From Salinibacterium hongtaonis (GTDB lineage: Bacteria > Actinomycetota > Actinomycetes > Actinomycetales > Microbacteriaceae): 64,000 nt of DNA. Every line of letters begins with the position of its first letter. Position 1 is the first letter of the stretch. Shown piece by piece: positions 17,783 through 27,519 of the stretch. The DNA lies in the NCBI RefSeq assembly GCF_003065485.1, contig NZ_CP026951.1, forward strand, positions 310,001-374,000, in the 5' to 3' direction. Made by a program: the position numbers and the translations under genes. A model generated the notes under the pieces. That model saw only the letters and a program-made list of their open reading frames with translations, was not told where the DNA came from and made no database searches.

Positions 17783-18754
17783 GTGAGAGATACCGCCGAG
17801 TGGTACCGAGAGTTTGCCCGCCAGGTGGCGTCGCAGTCCGAGGTATACGAGCAGTGGGCGACTGCCGTGGCCGACGACGACTCCATGCTCGCGATTATTG
17901 AAGCGCTGCCCGAGGCCAAACGTCAACCCCCGCTGGTCTTTGCCGTCGCCCGGCTCCTGGGTGCGGGAGAAGGCGATAGCGGCGACTTCAAACGGTTTCT
18001 CATTGCCCACGCTGCTGAGGTACAGGCCGAGTGCCGCGCGCGACCCATGCAGACCAACGAGCCGCAGCGCTGTGCCGCATTGCTCCCCGCGCTCACCAGA
18101 ATGGGCGGGCCGCTCGCCCTCATTGAGCTGGGCGCATCCGCCGGGCTGTGCCTCTATGTCGACCGGTTTTCCTATGACTATGCGCTGGACGGCGACGCCG
18201 AGACCCGTGTACGTCTCGATCCCGCAAACGGGCCGTCGACCGTCACGCTCTCGGCCTCGGCGCCGAGCGCCCTCGTGCCCCACGCGCTGCCCGAGGTTGC
18301 CTGGCGCGGCGGTATTGATCTTCGTCCCCTGAACGCAGCTGACGAGGGGGATGCCGCGTGGCTCACCGCGATGGTGTGGCCGGGTCAGCGGCGGAGACTG
18401 GCCCGGGTGCGAGCGGCCATCGACATCGCCAGAGCAGACCCACCGCATCTGCTGGCGGGAGACGCCATCGACCGCCTAGCGGATGCCCTCGCGGCCGTTC
18501 CCCCGGGCACGACGCCCGTGGTCGTCACGGCTGGAGTGCTCGTCTATATTCCCTTCGCCGAGCGGATGCGGCTCGTCGACGCCATTCGGCAGTCGGGTGC
18601 CCGCTGGGTATCGCTCGAGGGTGCAGGCGTGCTGCCAGAGGTGCGCGAGCGCCTGCCGCAGGGCGACCATTCTGCTCGATTTGTCGTCGCGCTCGACGAG
18701 CATCCGATCGCGTTCTGCTCGCCTCACGGCGACGAGTTGGCCGCGCTCGGTTAG
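17783..18754 (+). CDS. DUF2332 protein of unknown function
   Basis: A 323-residue soluble protein. Diagnostic stretches for DUF2332 are the EWYREFARQ opening, GGPLALIELGASAGLCLYVDRFSY, and AWLTAMVWPGQRRRLARVRAAI. The ELGASAGL segment resembles a SAM-methyltransferase motif I, and TPVVVTAGVLVYIP resembles a later Rossmann strand, so a methyltransferase-like fold is plausible though no reaction is established. It lies between two iron-regulated heme genes but has no iron box itself. Its TAG overlaps the hmuT TAA on the opposite strand, so the two transcripts converge with no room for a terminator. Confidence 0.85.
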   Translation: MRDTAEWYREFARQVASQSEVYEQWATAVADDDSMLAIIEALPEAKRQPPLVFAVARLLGAGEGDSGDFKRFLIAHAAEVQAECRARPMQTNEPQRCAALLPALTRMGGPLALIELGASAGLCLYVDRFSYDYALDGDAETRVRLDPANGPSTVTLSASAPSALVPHALPEVAWRGGIDLRPLNAADEGDAAWLTAMVWPGQRRRLARVRAAIDIARADPPHLLAGDAIDRLADALAAVPPGTTPVVVTAGVLVYIPFAERMRLVDAIRQSGARWVSLEGAGVLPEVRERLPQGDHSARFVVALDEHPIAFCSPHGDELAALG

Positions 18755-19875
18755 CCTGCGGGTGCGTACACGGCGCGAGCGAGCGCGTCGAGAACACTGG
18801 CGGTGCGCGGGCCGAAGCCGAGCACCTGGCCCGAGTTCATGTCAACGAATCGCTCGTTGATGCCGGCGGGGGTCTGGGCGATCGCCACCTTGGAGTCGAG
18901 TAGTCCCTGAACTCCTCCCGCGCTCTCGAGCCCGGATGTCATCACCAGAATGAGGTCGGGCCGTGCCGCGATTACGGCCTCATCGGTCATGGGCTGCATT
19001 CCCGTCCAGCCGATTTCGGTAGCGACGTCGATGCCGCCGAGGCCGTTGATGATGTCGTTGGCGCCGGATTCCTTGCCGAAGAGGTAGTAGATGCCAGACC
19101 CGCCGCGCAGGTAGAGAAAGAGCATCCGCAGCTTCTCGCCCTCTTCCTGGGGGGCGATGGCAGCGATCTCGGCAACCTTGGCGGTGATGTCGGCCTGCAG
19201 GCTTTCGGCGAGCATCGCGCCCGTTTCGGGGGCACCGAATGCCGCGGCCACCTGGGTTGCGAGCTGGCTCACGCCGGCAAAGCCGGGAGTGTCGTTGACG
19301 AAGACCACGGGGATGCCGGCGTCGCGCATCTGCAGAACTACGTCAACAGGGCCGACCGAGCCGTCGGTGACGACGAGCGTTGGTCGCAGGGCAATGATCG
19401 ACTCGTTGTTGATGCTGTGGCCGCTTGAGGTGACCACCGGCAGGTCCTCGACCTCGGCGAAGGTGGACGAGACGTCCCGACCCACGAGGGTGTCAGCGAA
19501 GCCGAGTCCGACGATCGTGGCGGCGATAGACCCGGACATATCGAGCCCCAGCACGCGCTCCGTGCTCGTCACTGTCACGCTCGTGTCGCCGCTCAGGTCG
19601 TGAGAGGTCACGGTCGCTGGCAGCGTCTGCTGGGGGTCCTCGGTGATCGACTTGATTGAGGTCGAGCCGAGCATCGCGGTCGATGCACCCTTCCACTCGC
19701 GCGGGTTCTCCACAAAGTCGAGCTCTGAGAGTGGCACCTGCTGGGCCGATGCGTCGCTTGCCTCGGGGTGCGGTGCGGCGCCCACGCTGTTGCCGCTGCA
19801 TCCAGCCAGAAGCGCGATGCTGGCGATGGATGCGAAGACAGCGAGGATCGGGCGGGTCGTGAGGCGCGTAGACAA
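18751..19875 (-). CDS. hmuT: HmuT-type heme ABC transporter substrate-binding lipoprotein
   Basis: A 374-residue class III periplasmic-binding-type protein. The signal ends in lipobox LLAGC (lipidated Cys about 26). Two lobes follow: the first contains TERVLGLDMSGSIAATIVGLGF and RPTLVVTDGSVGP, and the second contains LFLYLRGGSGIYYLFGKESGANDIINGLGG with conserved Tyr residues likely to ligate heme. It starts at TTG with AAGGA upstream. Its expected partners, permease hmuU and ATPase hmuV, are not adjacent. A DtxR box at 19920-19933 lies upstream. It probably receives heme from the HtaA protein. Confidence 0.9.
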   Translation of the reverse strand: MSTRLTTRPILAVFASIASIALLAGCSGNSVGAAPHPEASDASAQQVPLSELDFVENPREWKGASTAMLGSTSIKSITEDPQQTLPATVTSHDLSGDTSVTVTSTERVLGLDMSGSIAATIVGLGFADTLVGRDVSSTFAEVEDLPVVTSSGHSINNESIIALRPTLVVTDGSVGPVDVVLQMRDAGIPVVFVNDTPGFAGVSQLATQVAAAFGAPETGAMLAESLQADITAKVAEIAAIAPQEEGEKLRMLFLYLRGGSGIYYLFGKESGANDIINGLGGIDVATEIGWTGMQPMTDEAVIAARPDLILVMTSGLESAGGVQGLLDSKVAIAQTPAGINERFVDMNSGQVLGFGPRTASVLDALARAVYAPAG

Positions 19876-19919
19876 ACGGAAATCCTTGGGTGCTGGGCGG
19901 CGAGCGGCGACCGCCGCTG

Positions 19920-19933
19920 TTAGGTAATCCTAA
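19920..19933. promoter_or_regulatory. DtxR/IdeR-type iron box upstream of hmuT
   Basis: TTAGGTAATCCTAA is a near-perfect palindrome of DtxR half sites, 45 bp upstream of the hmuT start. It should repress hmuT when iron is sufficient. Confidence 0.75.
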
Positions 19934-20004
19934 CCAAAGTCGCCTGGGGGCGCCATGGTCGCGCTCGGCAGCCTTTGCCATGAGGCGCGCCACGGCCGCG
20001 AGCA

Positions 20005-20010
20005 TAAGCT
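20005..20010 (+). promoter_or_regulatory. -10 hexamer for leaderless DUF3263 gene
   Basis: TAAGCT ends 7 nt before the ATG at 20018. This supports that start over an upstream in-frame extension. Confidence 0.45.
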
Positions 20011-20017
20011 TGACGCG

Positions 20018-20368
20018 ATGACTGACTCACGCGAATCCGAGCATGCACCGGGCGAGACCGAACTCGGCAGCGACCTGCCCAGCGCTGATCTGCCCAGCGC
20101 TGATCTGCCCAGCGCTGACTCGCTCTCAGAGCAGCACGCCAGCATCCTGCAGTTTGAATCACGAGCATGGGGGCATGCGGGAGTCAAAGACGAGGCGATT
20201 CGCGTGGAGCTTGGGCTCACCTCCGCCCGCTACTATCAGTTGCTGAACGCCGCGATCGAATCTCCCGCAGCCGTCAAGCACGACCCGATGCTCGTGCGCA
20301 GACTTCGCAGGATTCGGGACGGGCGCGCGCGGGGGATCTCAGCGGGCGCCGAACCCGAGGATCTGTGA
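20018..20368 (+). CDS. DUF3263 small helix-turn-helix protein
   Basis: A 116-residue protein. Residues about 18-34 carry three exact DLPSA repeats, a low-complexity spacer. The conserved domain (about 38-100) has ILQFESRAWGHAGVKDEAI, then SARYYQLLNAAIESP, and a final basic RRLRRIRDGRARG. The pattern matches actinobacterial DUF3263, resembling sigma-factor region 4-like helix-turn-helix domains. The specific target is unknown. It is followed by the LytR_C gene at 63 bp, as often seen in actinobacteria, so an operon is likely. Confidence 0.85.
   Translation: MTDSRESEHAPGETELGSDLPSADLPSADLPSADSLSEQHASILQFESRAWGHAGVKDEAIRVELGLTSARYYQLLNAAIESPAAVKHDPMLVRRLRRIRDGRARGISAGAEPEDL
20074..20120 (+). 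repeat. 15-bp tandem repeat in DUF3263 gene
   Basis: About three copies of a 15-bp unit (GACCTGCCCAGCGCT, later GATCTGCCCAGCGCT) encode DLPSA repeats. The unit length is a multiple of 3, so copy number could change without a frameshift. Confidence 0.85.
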
Positions 20369-20430
20369 CCGCGGCGGGAACCTCGGCCTGCGCCCCAGCG
20401 TCACGGCCGAACAAGACCTAAAGGAAGACG

Positions 20431-21003
20431 ATGGCCACCCGCATCAAGGATCGTTTCGACGACATCCCCGACGACCTCACGCGCGTCGGCGCCCACCGTG
20501 CCCCTGCTCCTCGCTCTCGTCGCTGGATCGGCCTGGCCTGGGCCGCAGCAGCGACTGTCGTGCTCGTCGCCGGCGGTCTCTTCGGGCTCAGCCTGCTCAA
20601 CCCCGACCTGGGCCTTACGATTCCCGGAGTCGGCACCTCAGCCGAGGCCGGTGCGCCTGGCGCTGGTGACGATGCCGCCGCCGTTGTCGAACCAGCGCTC
20701 GACCCCGAGGTTGCCATCACGGTGCTCAACGGCACCGGAACCGCGGGACTAGCCTCCTCTGTCGGTGACTCTCTCGAGGAGAAGGGCTGGGGCGGCGCCG
20801 CCCTCGGCATTGGCAGCCGGGCAAACGCCGCTGCCGACGACGTTGCCACGACGCAGATCTACTACAGCGACCCCGAGCACGAGGCCGCCGTTCTCCAGCT
20901 CGTGCACGATCTCGGCGTCGGCCAGCCGCGCCTCTCGAACGACTACCCGGCCTCGCCCATCACGATCCTGATCGGCGCGGACTACGTGGCTCCCGCCGCC
21001 TAA
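20431..21003 (+). CDS. LytR_C-domain membrane protein
   Basis: A 190-residue protein. The basic N-terminus and a transmembrane segment (about 33-55) place the C-terminal domain outside the membrane. That domain (about 90-185) begins VAITVLNGTGTAGLASSVGDSL, the signature of LytR/CpsA/Psr C-terminal domains, and ends SPITILIGADY. Such domains accompany, or occur apart from, LCP enzymes that attach polymers to peptidoglycan; no LCP catalytic domain is fused here. AAAGGAAGACG precedes the ATG. It is probably co-transcribed with the DUF3263 gene. Confidence 0.88.
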   Translation: MATRIKDRFDDIPDDLTRVGAHRAPAPRSRRWIGLAWAAAATVVLVAGGLFGLSLLNPDLGLTIPGVGTSAEAGAPGAGDDAAAVVEPALDPEVAITVLNGTGTAGLASSVGDSLEEKGWGGAALGIGSRANAAADDVATTQIYYSDPEHEAAVLQLVHDLGVGQPRLSNDYPASPITILIGADYVAPAA

Positions 21004-21183
21004 AACACCCCCTGATCGAGGGCGCGAACATTACGCCTCTGTTTAATCTGCGTCTACGGGGTGACGGATCGTCACATAACTCTCCACTTTTGCTCAGTTC
21101 GTCGCTACTATCTGGACTGGTCGCTCATCCGGCTCCCATGTGAGGCATGCTCCACAGCACATCTCTCCGAGAACCAGGTAGAC

Positions 21184-21198
21184 CCGAACTACGTTCGG
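21184..21198 (+). promoter_or_regulatory. Hairpin in long cspA leader
   Basis: The 255-bp gap before cspA contains a perfect CCGAAC-TAC-GTTCGG hairpin and GC-rich inverted repeats after it. A TACTAT hexamer at 21107-21112 would give a leader of about 140 nt. Long structured leaders are typical of cold-shock mRNAs and can act as temperature-sensitive elements. Confidence 0.4.
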
Positions 21199-21258
21199 AT
21201 CGGCGACTCGGCGCCGTACCGCGTGCGCCGCTGACGATACACAGCAGGGAGTTGCACA

Positions 21259-21462
21259 ATGGCGAACGGATCCGTGAAGTGGTTCAACGCTGAAAAGGGC
21301 TACGGATTCATCACCGTCGAAGGCGGAGGACAGGACGTTTTCGTCCACTACTCGGCCATCGACATGAGCGGATACAAAGTTCTCGAAGAGGGCCAGCAGG
21401 TGGTCTTCGACGTCGGAACAGGATCGAAGGGTCCCCAGGCGGAATCAGTGCGCCTGGCCTAA
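21259..21462 (+). CDS. cspA: Cold shock protein CspA
   Basis: A 67-residue single cold-shock domain. RNP1 is [11 protein letters not shown]2 is VFVHYS, and the WFNAEKG opening is canonical. It binds single-stranded RNA/DNA and melts secondary structure. GGGAG precedes the ATG. Its long leader with hairpins suggests post-transcriptional control. A second, longer cold-shock-domain protein is at 35247. Confidence 0.97.
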   Translation: MANGSVKWFNAEKGYGFITVEGGGQDVFVHYSAIDMSGYKVLEEGQQVVFDVGTGSKGPQAESVRLA

Positions 21463-21511
21463 ACAACCGCCGGGATAACCGGCACCAATCGGGGGGCGCG
21501 CCCCTCAGCTG

Positions 21512-21536
21512 ACGCCGCTCCCGCCGGGGGCGGCGT
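21512..21536 (+). terminator. Hairpin terminator after cspA
   Basis: ACGCCGCTCCC pairs with GGGGGCGGCGT (11 pairs, one G-T) around a 3-nt loop. It lies directly in front of the DUF3048 gene's -10 region and has only a weak T run. Confidence 0.65.
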
Positions 21537-21549
21537 TAGTGTGTGGCCT

Positions 21550-22599
21550 GTGATTGCGACACTGCGGGTGGGGAGCAGGGCTGCCGCGGCGGGAATTCTC
21601 GTTGCGTTGACAGCCATGACAGCGGGATGCGCGGCGGAGGCGACTGTTGTCACCAAGTCGGCTGCGCCCGCCTACGAGAGCACGTACGAGCAGCCAGCTC
21701 CGACCCACATCGCCCCCCTGCGCGGCACAACGGTCGAGGCGGGTTCGCTCGATCACGCGGCCGTCATGGCCAAGATCGACAACCACTGGAGCGCCCGACC
21801 GCAGCTGGGGCTTTCGGCCACAGACATCGTGTTCGAGGAGCTGGTCGAGGGTGGCATCACGCGTTACGTGGCCGTCTGGCACTCGACCGTGCCCGAGCAG
21901 TTCGGTCCCGTGCGTTCGATTCGCCCCATGGACCCCGACATTGCCGCGCCCTTCGGCGGCATCATCTTCTATGCCGGAGGCCAGCCGCAGTTCGTCAGCA
22001 TGATGCGCAATACCCCCGTATACAACGCCATCCATGGCCAACCGGATACTGCCGACTACATGTTTCGGGCCAGCGATCGCACAGCACCCCATAACGTGAT
22101 CGCCGAGGCGAGCAAGTTTTTGGCAGCGCACTCCGATATCGCCGCTCCGACGTTGCAGTTCGCCTACGCTGCGGATGCCGCCTCGTCGACCGCAGCAAAA
22201 GAGGGCAGCCCGACCCAGTCACTCGACCTAGCCTTTTCCACCCAGTTCCGCCCATCGTGGACGTGGGATGCCGCCAGTAGCCGATTCCTGCGCTGGCAGG
22301 ACGGCAAGCCCGATACCGATGCGAGCGACGGCCAGCAACTCGCGGCCACCAACGTTGTGACCTTGCGCGTGCCCGTCACGATGAGTGCCGTGCCGAAAAC
22401 CGAACTCATCGGCAGCGGGGAGGCGTGGGTCTCCACGGGGGGCGGCACCGTTCATGCCACCTGGAGCAAGGCATCCGCGACGGCCCCCATCACGCTCATG
22501 GGCGACGACGGAATCACCGTTCGGCTAGGGGCGGGCAACACCTGGATCGAACTCGTTCCGCTGGCCGGCAGCTTCTCTGCGGTGCCTCCCGGCGCCTGA
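21550..22599 (+). CDS. DUF3048 (YerB-like) secreted lipoprotein
   Basis: A 349-residue protein. The signal ends with lipobox-like MTAGC. DUF3048 signatures include MAKIDNHWSARPQLGLSATD, IVFEELVEGGITRYVAVWHS, GPVRSIRPMD, and a C-terminal domain with WIELVPL. Function is unknown; it is a predicted cell-surface protein. I prefer the GTG at 21550 because TAGTGT (21537-21542) ends 7 nt upstream, fitting a leaderless mRNA; the GTG at 21541 is the alternative and would add three residues. Confidence 0.85.
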   Translation: MIATLRVGSRAAAAGILVALTAMTAGCAAEATVVTKSAAPAYESTYEQPAPTHIAPLRGTTVEAGSLDHAAVMAKIDNHWSARPQLGLSATDIVFEELVEGGITRYVAVWHSTVPEQFGPVRSIRPMDPDIAAPFGGIIFYAGGQPQFVSMMRNTPVYNAIHGQPDTADYMFRASDRTAPHNVIAEASKFLAAHSDIAAPTLQFAYAADAASSTAAKEGSPTQSLDLAFSTQFRPSWTWDAASSRFLRWQDGKPDTDASDGQQLAATNVVTLRVPVTMSAVPKTELIGSGEAWVSTGGGTVHATWSKASATAPITLMGDDGITVRLGAGNTWIELVPLAGSFSAVPPGA

Positions 22600-22615
22600 G
22601 CGAACGTTTCTAGCC

Positions 22616-23359
22616 CTAAGCCGTTGTGCGCAGCCACTCGTCAAATGTGACCGAGCCGCGCTGAGCATCCGGGCCCGGCAGCAGGGTGCCGTCGCGCATC
22701 GCCGTGCCCATTCCGCCCGGCAGGGGCACGGAGGCGATGGGAATGCGCCACCCCTTTGCCCTCGCATACGCGCGGGCGAGAGTAACGAGCCGCTCCTCGC
22801 GCGGCCCCGCCAGATCGCTAACGCGACCCTGAGCATCCTGTTCGGCCACATCGACGAGCCGCTCGGCCACTTCACGCGCGGCTACGGGTTGCGTGCGCAT
22901 GATCGGGATCGTGCGCACCGGCCCAAGCTTGGCCCGATCGAGCATCTGCGCGGCGAACTCGTGAAACTGGGTGGCCCGCAGGATGCTCCACGGCACGGTG
23001 CTGCCAGCGACGATGTTCTCCTGCAGAACCTTGCCCGCGTAGTAACCCGATGGCGCCTTGTCCACGTTCACGATGGAGAGGACGACGTGGTTTCGGATGC
23101 CGGTCGCGTCACCTGCGGCGAGCAGATTGGTCGTTGCGGTGCGAAAGAAGTGCCGAGAAGTCTGAGCTGAGGTGGTGACCACGCTCGACACGTCGACGAT
23201 GCTGTCGGCGCCGACAACCGCCCTGGCCACCGACACAGGGTCGAGCAGGTCGATGCCCGCCGAGCGGCTGATCTCGACGGGAGTATGGCCGCGTTCTCGG
23301 GCAACATCGCCAACGAAACGGCCTACGGCCCCGGTTGCTCCAGCGATTGCGATTCTCAC
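22616..23359 (-). CDS. NmrA/SDR-a5-like NAD(P)-binding protein
   Basis: A 247-residue Rossmann-fold protein. GATGAVGRFV at residues 7-16 is the atypical-SDR dinucleotide-binding loop, and SIVDVSSVV and VLSIVNVDKAPSGYYAGKVLQE match the NmrA/NAD(P)H-binding group where the catalytic Tyr is often degenerate. It may be a redox sensor or an oxidoreductase with unknown substrate. It starts at GTG with AGGAAG upstream. It is convergent with the DUF3048 gene, their stops 17 bp apart, and divergent from groEL. No operon partner. Confidence 0.8.
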   Translation of the reverse strand: MRIAIAGATGAVGRFVGDVARERGHTPVEISRSAGIDLLDPVSVARAVVGADSIVDVSSVVTTSAQTSRHFFRTATTNLLAAGDATGIRNHVVLSIVNVDKAPSGYYAGKVLQENIVAGSTVPWSILRATQFHEFAAQMLDRAKLGPVRTIPIMRTQPVAAREVAERLVDVAEQDAQGRVSDLAGPREERLVTLARAYARAKGWRIPIASVPLPGGMGTAMRDGTLLPGPDAQRGSVTFDEWLRTTA

Positions 23360-23459
23360 GGGCGGCTTCCTCTCAGTAAGTCGGTGAATGCTGGGGGATG
23401 GTTCAGTTGTGGCTCTGCGGTGAAGTTCGTGCGTGGTGCCGTCCGCACCGTGAGCCTAA

Positions 23460-25238
<1,779 letters not shown>

Positions 25239-25270
25239 TCCACGCCGGGCATTAGCTCGAACTAGTACGC

Positions 25271-25309
25271 CAGAAGGGCGGCTCCTGCGGGAGCCGCCCT
25301 TCTGCTGTT
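25271..25309 (+). terminator. Terminator after groEL
   Basis: CAGAAGGGCGGCTC (25271-25284) pairs perfectly with GAGCCGCCCTTCTG (25291-25304) around a 6-nt loop. The rest of the spacer to 25406 shows no gene. Confidence 0.85.
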
Positions 25310-25406
25310 AAGGCGGGTCGTGTGTACGCGCGGGTGGTGGCGGCGGGAGCTGCTGCCGGCTCGCCGCACCCGAACGGGTTCGCCGCGCCCCGACGCTGCT
25401 GCCGGG

Positions 25407-25697
25407 CTAGCGCACGAAGAGGCTCGCGTTGGCCTGCTCTGCCTCGGCATACTGCTGCCCGGCGCGGCCGAGGGCGTGGGTGATGCCCGTGAGGCTCTGT
25501 TCCACCAGGTGCTGGGTGTTGCGCCAGTCGCTCACGACCGACTGAAAGGCCGTCGACGCCTGGCCCGTCCACGACGACTGCAGGGAGACAAGCTGCCCCA
25601 GCATCCCGCTCACCTCGCCCTGGATGCGCGCCGCAGATGCCCGCAGCGCGCTCTCGGCTGAGAGCACGGCATCGCTGTCGACCTGATACTGCGTCAT
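25407..25697 (-). CDS. WXG100-family type VII secretion substrate
   Basis: A 96-residue helical hairpin protein. The central turn SSWTGQAS carries the W-x-G motif. The C-terminus contains YAEAEQANASLF, compatible with the YxxxD/E secretion signal (Tyr, three residues, Glu or nearby acid). WXG100 proteins are exported as dimers by ESX/T7SS systems, but no EccC/EssC ATPase is in this window. I chose the ATG at 25697, as WXG100 proteins are about 100 residues. It lies downstream of the TrcRS-like pair on the same strand with an 81-bp gap. Confidence 0.88.
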   Translation of the reverse strand: MTQYQVDSDAVLSAESALRASAARIQGEVSGMLGQLVSLQSSWTGQASTAFQSVVSDWRNTQHLVEQSLTGITHALGRAGQQYAEAEQANASLFVR

Positions 25698-25778
25698 GGG
25701 GTGTCCCTTCGTCGCGGCTGCCCCTGTGGCGGCCGGCACGGGCCACGGTAGGTGGGCCGAGCGACGGGGGATGCGCGG

Positions 25779-27452
25779 CTAGGACTTGGGTGTGCGCGGA
25801 GGCGAGACGTAGTCGTCGGGGAGGAGAGGCAGAGTGAGGCGGAACGTTGCCCCGCCGCCGGGGGTCTCGAGAACCGTGACGTTGCCCTTGTGGGCGTCGA
25901 CGATCGCCGCGACGATAGCCAGGCCGAGCCCGCTTCCGCCCGTCTCCCGCGTGCGGGAGGTGTCGGCGCGCCAGAATCGCTGGAAGATCTTGTCGCGAAT
26001 CTGCGGGGGCACGCCTTCGCCATGGTCGACGATGTCAAGTTGCGCGGTGCGGCGGACGGCATCCACTCGCACCACAAGGTCGATGGGGCTGCCATCCGGG
26101 GTGAACCGCAGCGCGTTTCCGATGAGGTTCGTGATCACCTGGCGCAGCTTGTTCTCTTCGCCCAACACCACGGCAGGCACGACGAGCGTTGAATACTCCG
26201 CCTCGGGCGCTGCCGGCTCGTCCGCCGGAGAACTGGCTCCCTGGCGCACCGAGCGTGACCGAAGCGACCGCAGGCGAGCCAGCTGCGCTCCGGCGAACGC
26301 GATGGGGCCGGTTGTCGCCGAACGATTCGCGGGCTCTGGCTCAGATTGGATGCTGTTGGAGGGCGCGAGCTCTGGCTCTTCGACTCGCACCGAGACTGTG
26401 CGGTCGGGGGCCTGCGCCATGGCGTCGAGGGCCGCATCGTGGGCCAGTGGGAGCAGGTCCACGGGGGCGAGCCGAAGGGGCTTCTTCTCGTCAGCACGAG
26501 CGAGTTCGAGGAGATCCTCCACCAGCTCTCCCATGCGGATCGCTTCTTTCTCGATGCGCTCCATCGCTTGGGCGACATCCTCTGGCTTCTCCAGGGCGCC
26601 CATGCGGTACAGCTCGGCATAGCCGCGCACGGAGACAAGGGGGGTGCGCAGTTCGTGGCTGGCGTCGCCGACAAAGCGGCGCATCTGATCGATGGTGCGG
26701 GCGCGGTCGGCGAAGGCCCGATCGATGCGCCCCAGCATGACGTTGAGTGAGCGGTTGAGCCTGCCGACTTCGGTGTTGGGGGTGGCCCCGGGGAGTCGTT
26801 GACTAAAGTCGCCTCCGGCGATTGCCGCTGCGGTGGCTTCGACCTCGCGCAGGGGCCGGAACGTGGAGGTCACGAGCAACCGGGTGAGGGCCGCGCTCAG
26901 CACGACGACGGAGAGGGCAAAGCCGAGAAAGATCGCCGTGTAGCGGGTGATCGTGGCATTCGTCTCGTCGAGACGTTGGCCGATCACCAGGGTTGCAACA
27001 TTGCCCGTATCGACGTTCTCCACGGGGAAGGCGACAACGCGGGTTTGGCTTGTGTGGGTCGCGTTCTGCAGCGTGACGGCGCCCTCCAGCTGGATGACCG
27101 TCGGCAGTGTCAGCTCGCTGAGCACGGGTCGCAGGTGCGCCTCGTCTTTGTCGAGGTTGTCCTCGATGAGCTTGCCCGAGTAGTCCACAAGCGCCATGTA
27201 GAACGGCGACGGGCCGAGTGAACCGGATGAGATGGAGTCGGTGTCGAGATCGATTTGCCACGCAGTGATGTCGGCCGCCGCGGACTTGATGTTGTCGTCA
27301 ACGCGGTCGAGAAGATAGGTGCGGAGCACCGACATGGTGCCGACCCCCGCAACGAGCAGACCTGCCGTCACGATGAATACGGTAACCCCGGTGATCTTGG
27401 TTCGAAGGGAGATCGAATCCCACCACTCAAGGGGCCTGGATGCAGTCATCAT
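25779..27452 (-). CDS. Sensor histidine kinase (TrcS-like)
   Basis: A 557-residue membrane kinase. Two transmembrane segments (about 20-43 and 172-194) bracket a 128-residue extracytoplasmic sensor. HAMP (about 196-250) follows, then the HisKA with phospho-accepting His266 in FVGDASHELRTPLVS, and HATPase with N-box VITNLIGNALRF, DHGEGVPP and GGSGLGLAIV. Unusual is an insertion of about 65 residues rich in Pro/Ser/Arg (358-425) between the dimerisation and catalytic domains. The cognate regulator gene ends 67 bp upstream in the same orientation, as in mycobacterial trcR-trcS. Ligand unknown. Confidence 0.9.
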   Translation of the reverse strand: MMTASRPLEWWDSISLRTKITGVTVFIVTAGLLVAGVGTMSVLRTYLLDRVDDNIKSAAADITAWQIDLDTDSISSGSLGPSPFYMALVDYSGKLIEDNLDKDEAHLRPVLSELTLPTVIQLEGAVTLQNATHTSQTRVVAFPVENVDTGNVATLVIGQRLDETNATITRYTAIFLGFALSVVVLSAALTRLLVTSTFRPLREVEATAAAIAGGDFSQRLPGATPNTEVGRLNRSLNVMLGRIDRAFADRARTIDQMRRFVGDASHELRTPLVSVRGYAELYRMGALEKPEDVAQAMERIEKEAIRMGELVEDLLELARADEKKPLRLAPVDLLPLAHDAALDAMAQAPDRTVSVRVEEPELAPSNSIQSEPEPANRSATTGPIAFAGAQLARLRSLRSRSVRQGASSPADEPAAPEAEYSTLVVPAVVLGEENKLRQVITNLIGNALRFTPDGSPIDLVVRVDAVRRTAQLDIVDHGEGVPPQIRDKIFQRFWRADTSRTRETGGSGLGLAIVAAIVDAHKGNVTVLETPGGGATFRLTLPLLPDDYVSPPRTPKS

Positions 27453-27519
27453 GCTTGTATCACCACGTCAGGTTACGTGCTCGGGCTGAGCGCAACATCC
27501 GCACCCCCTGGGCGCAGCG

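Noticed and set aside
20074-20120. Short tandem repeats as a CRISPR array
   Set aside because: Three contiguous 15-bp copies inside a coding frame with no spacers; a protein repeat, not CRISPR.
21094-21348. Minus-strand frame across the cspA leader
   Set aside because: Covers the cspA start and leader on the opposite strand; composition is not protein-like.
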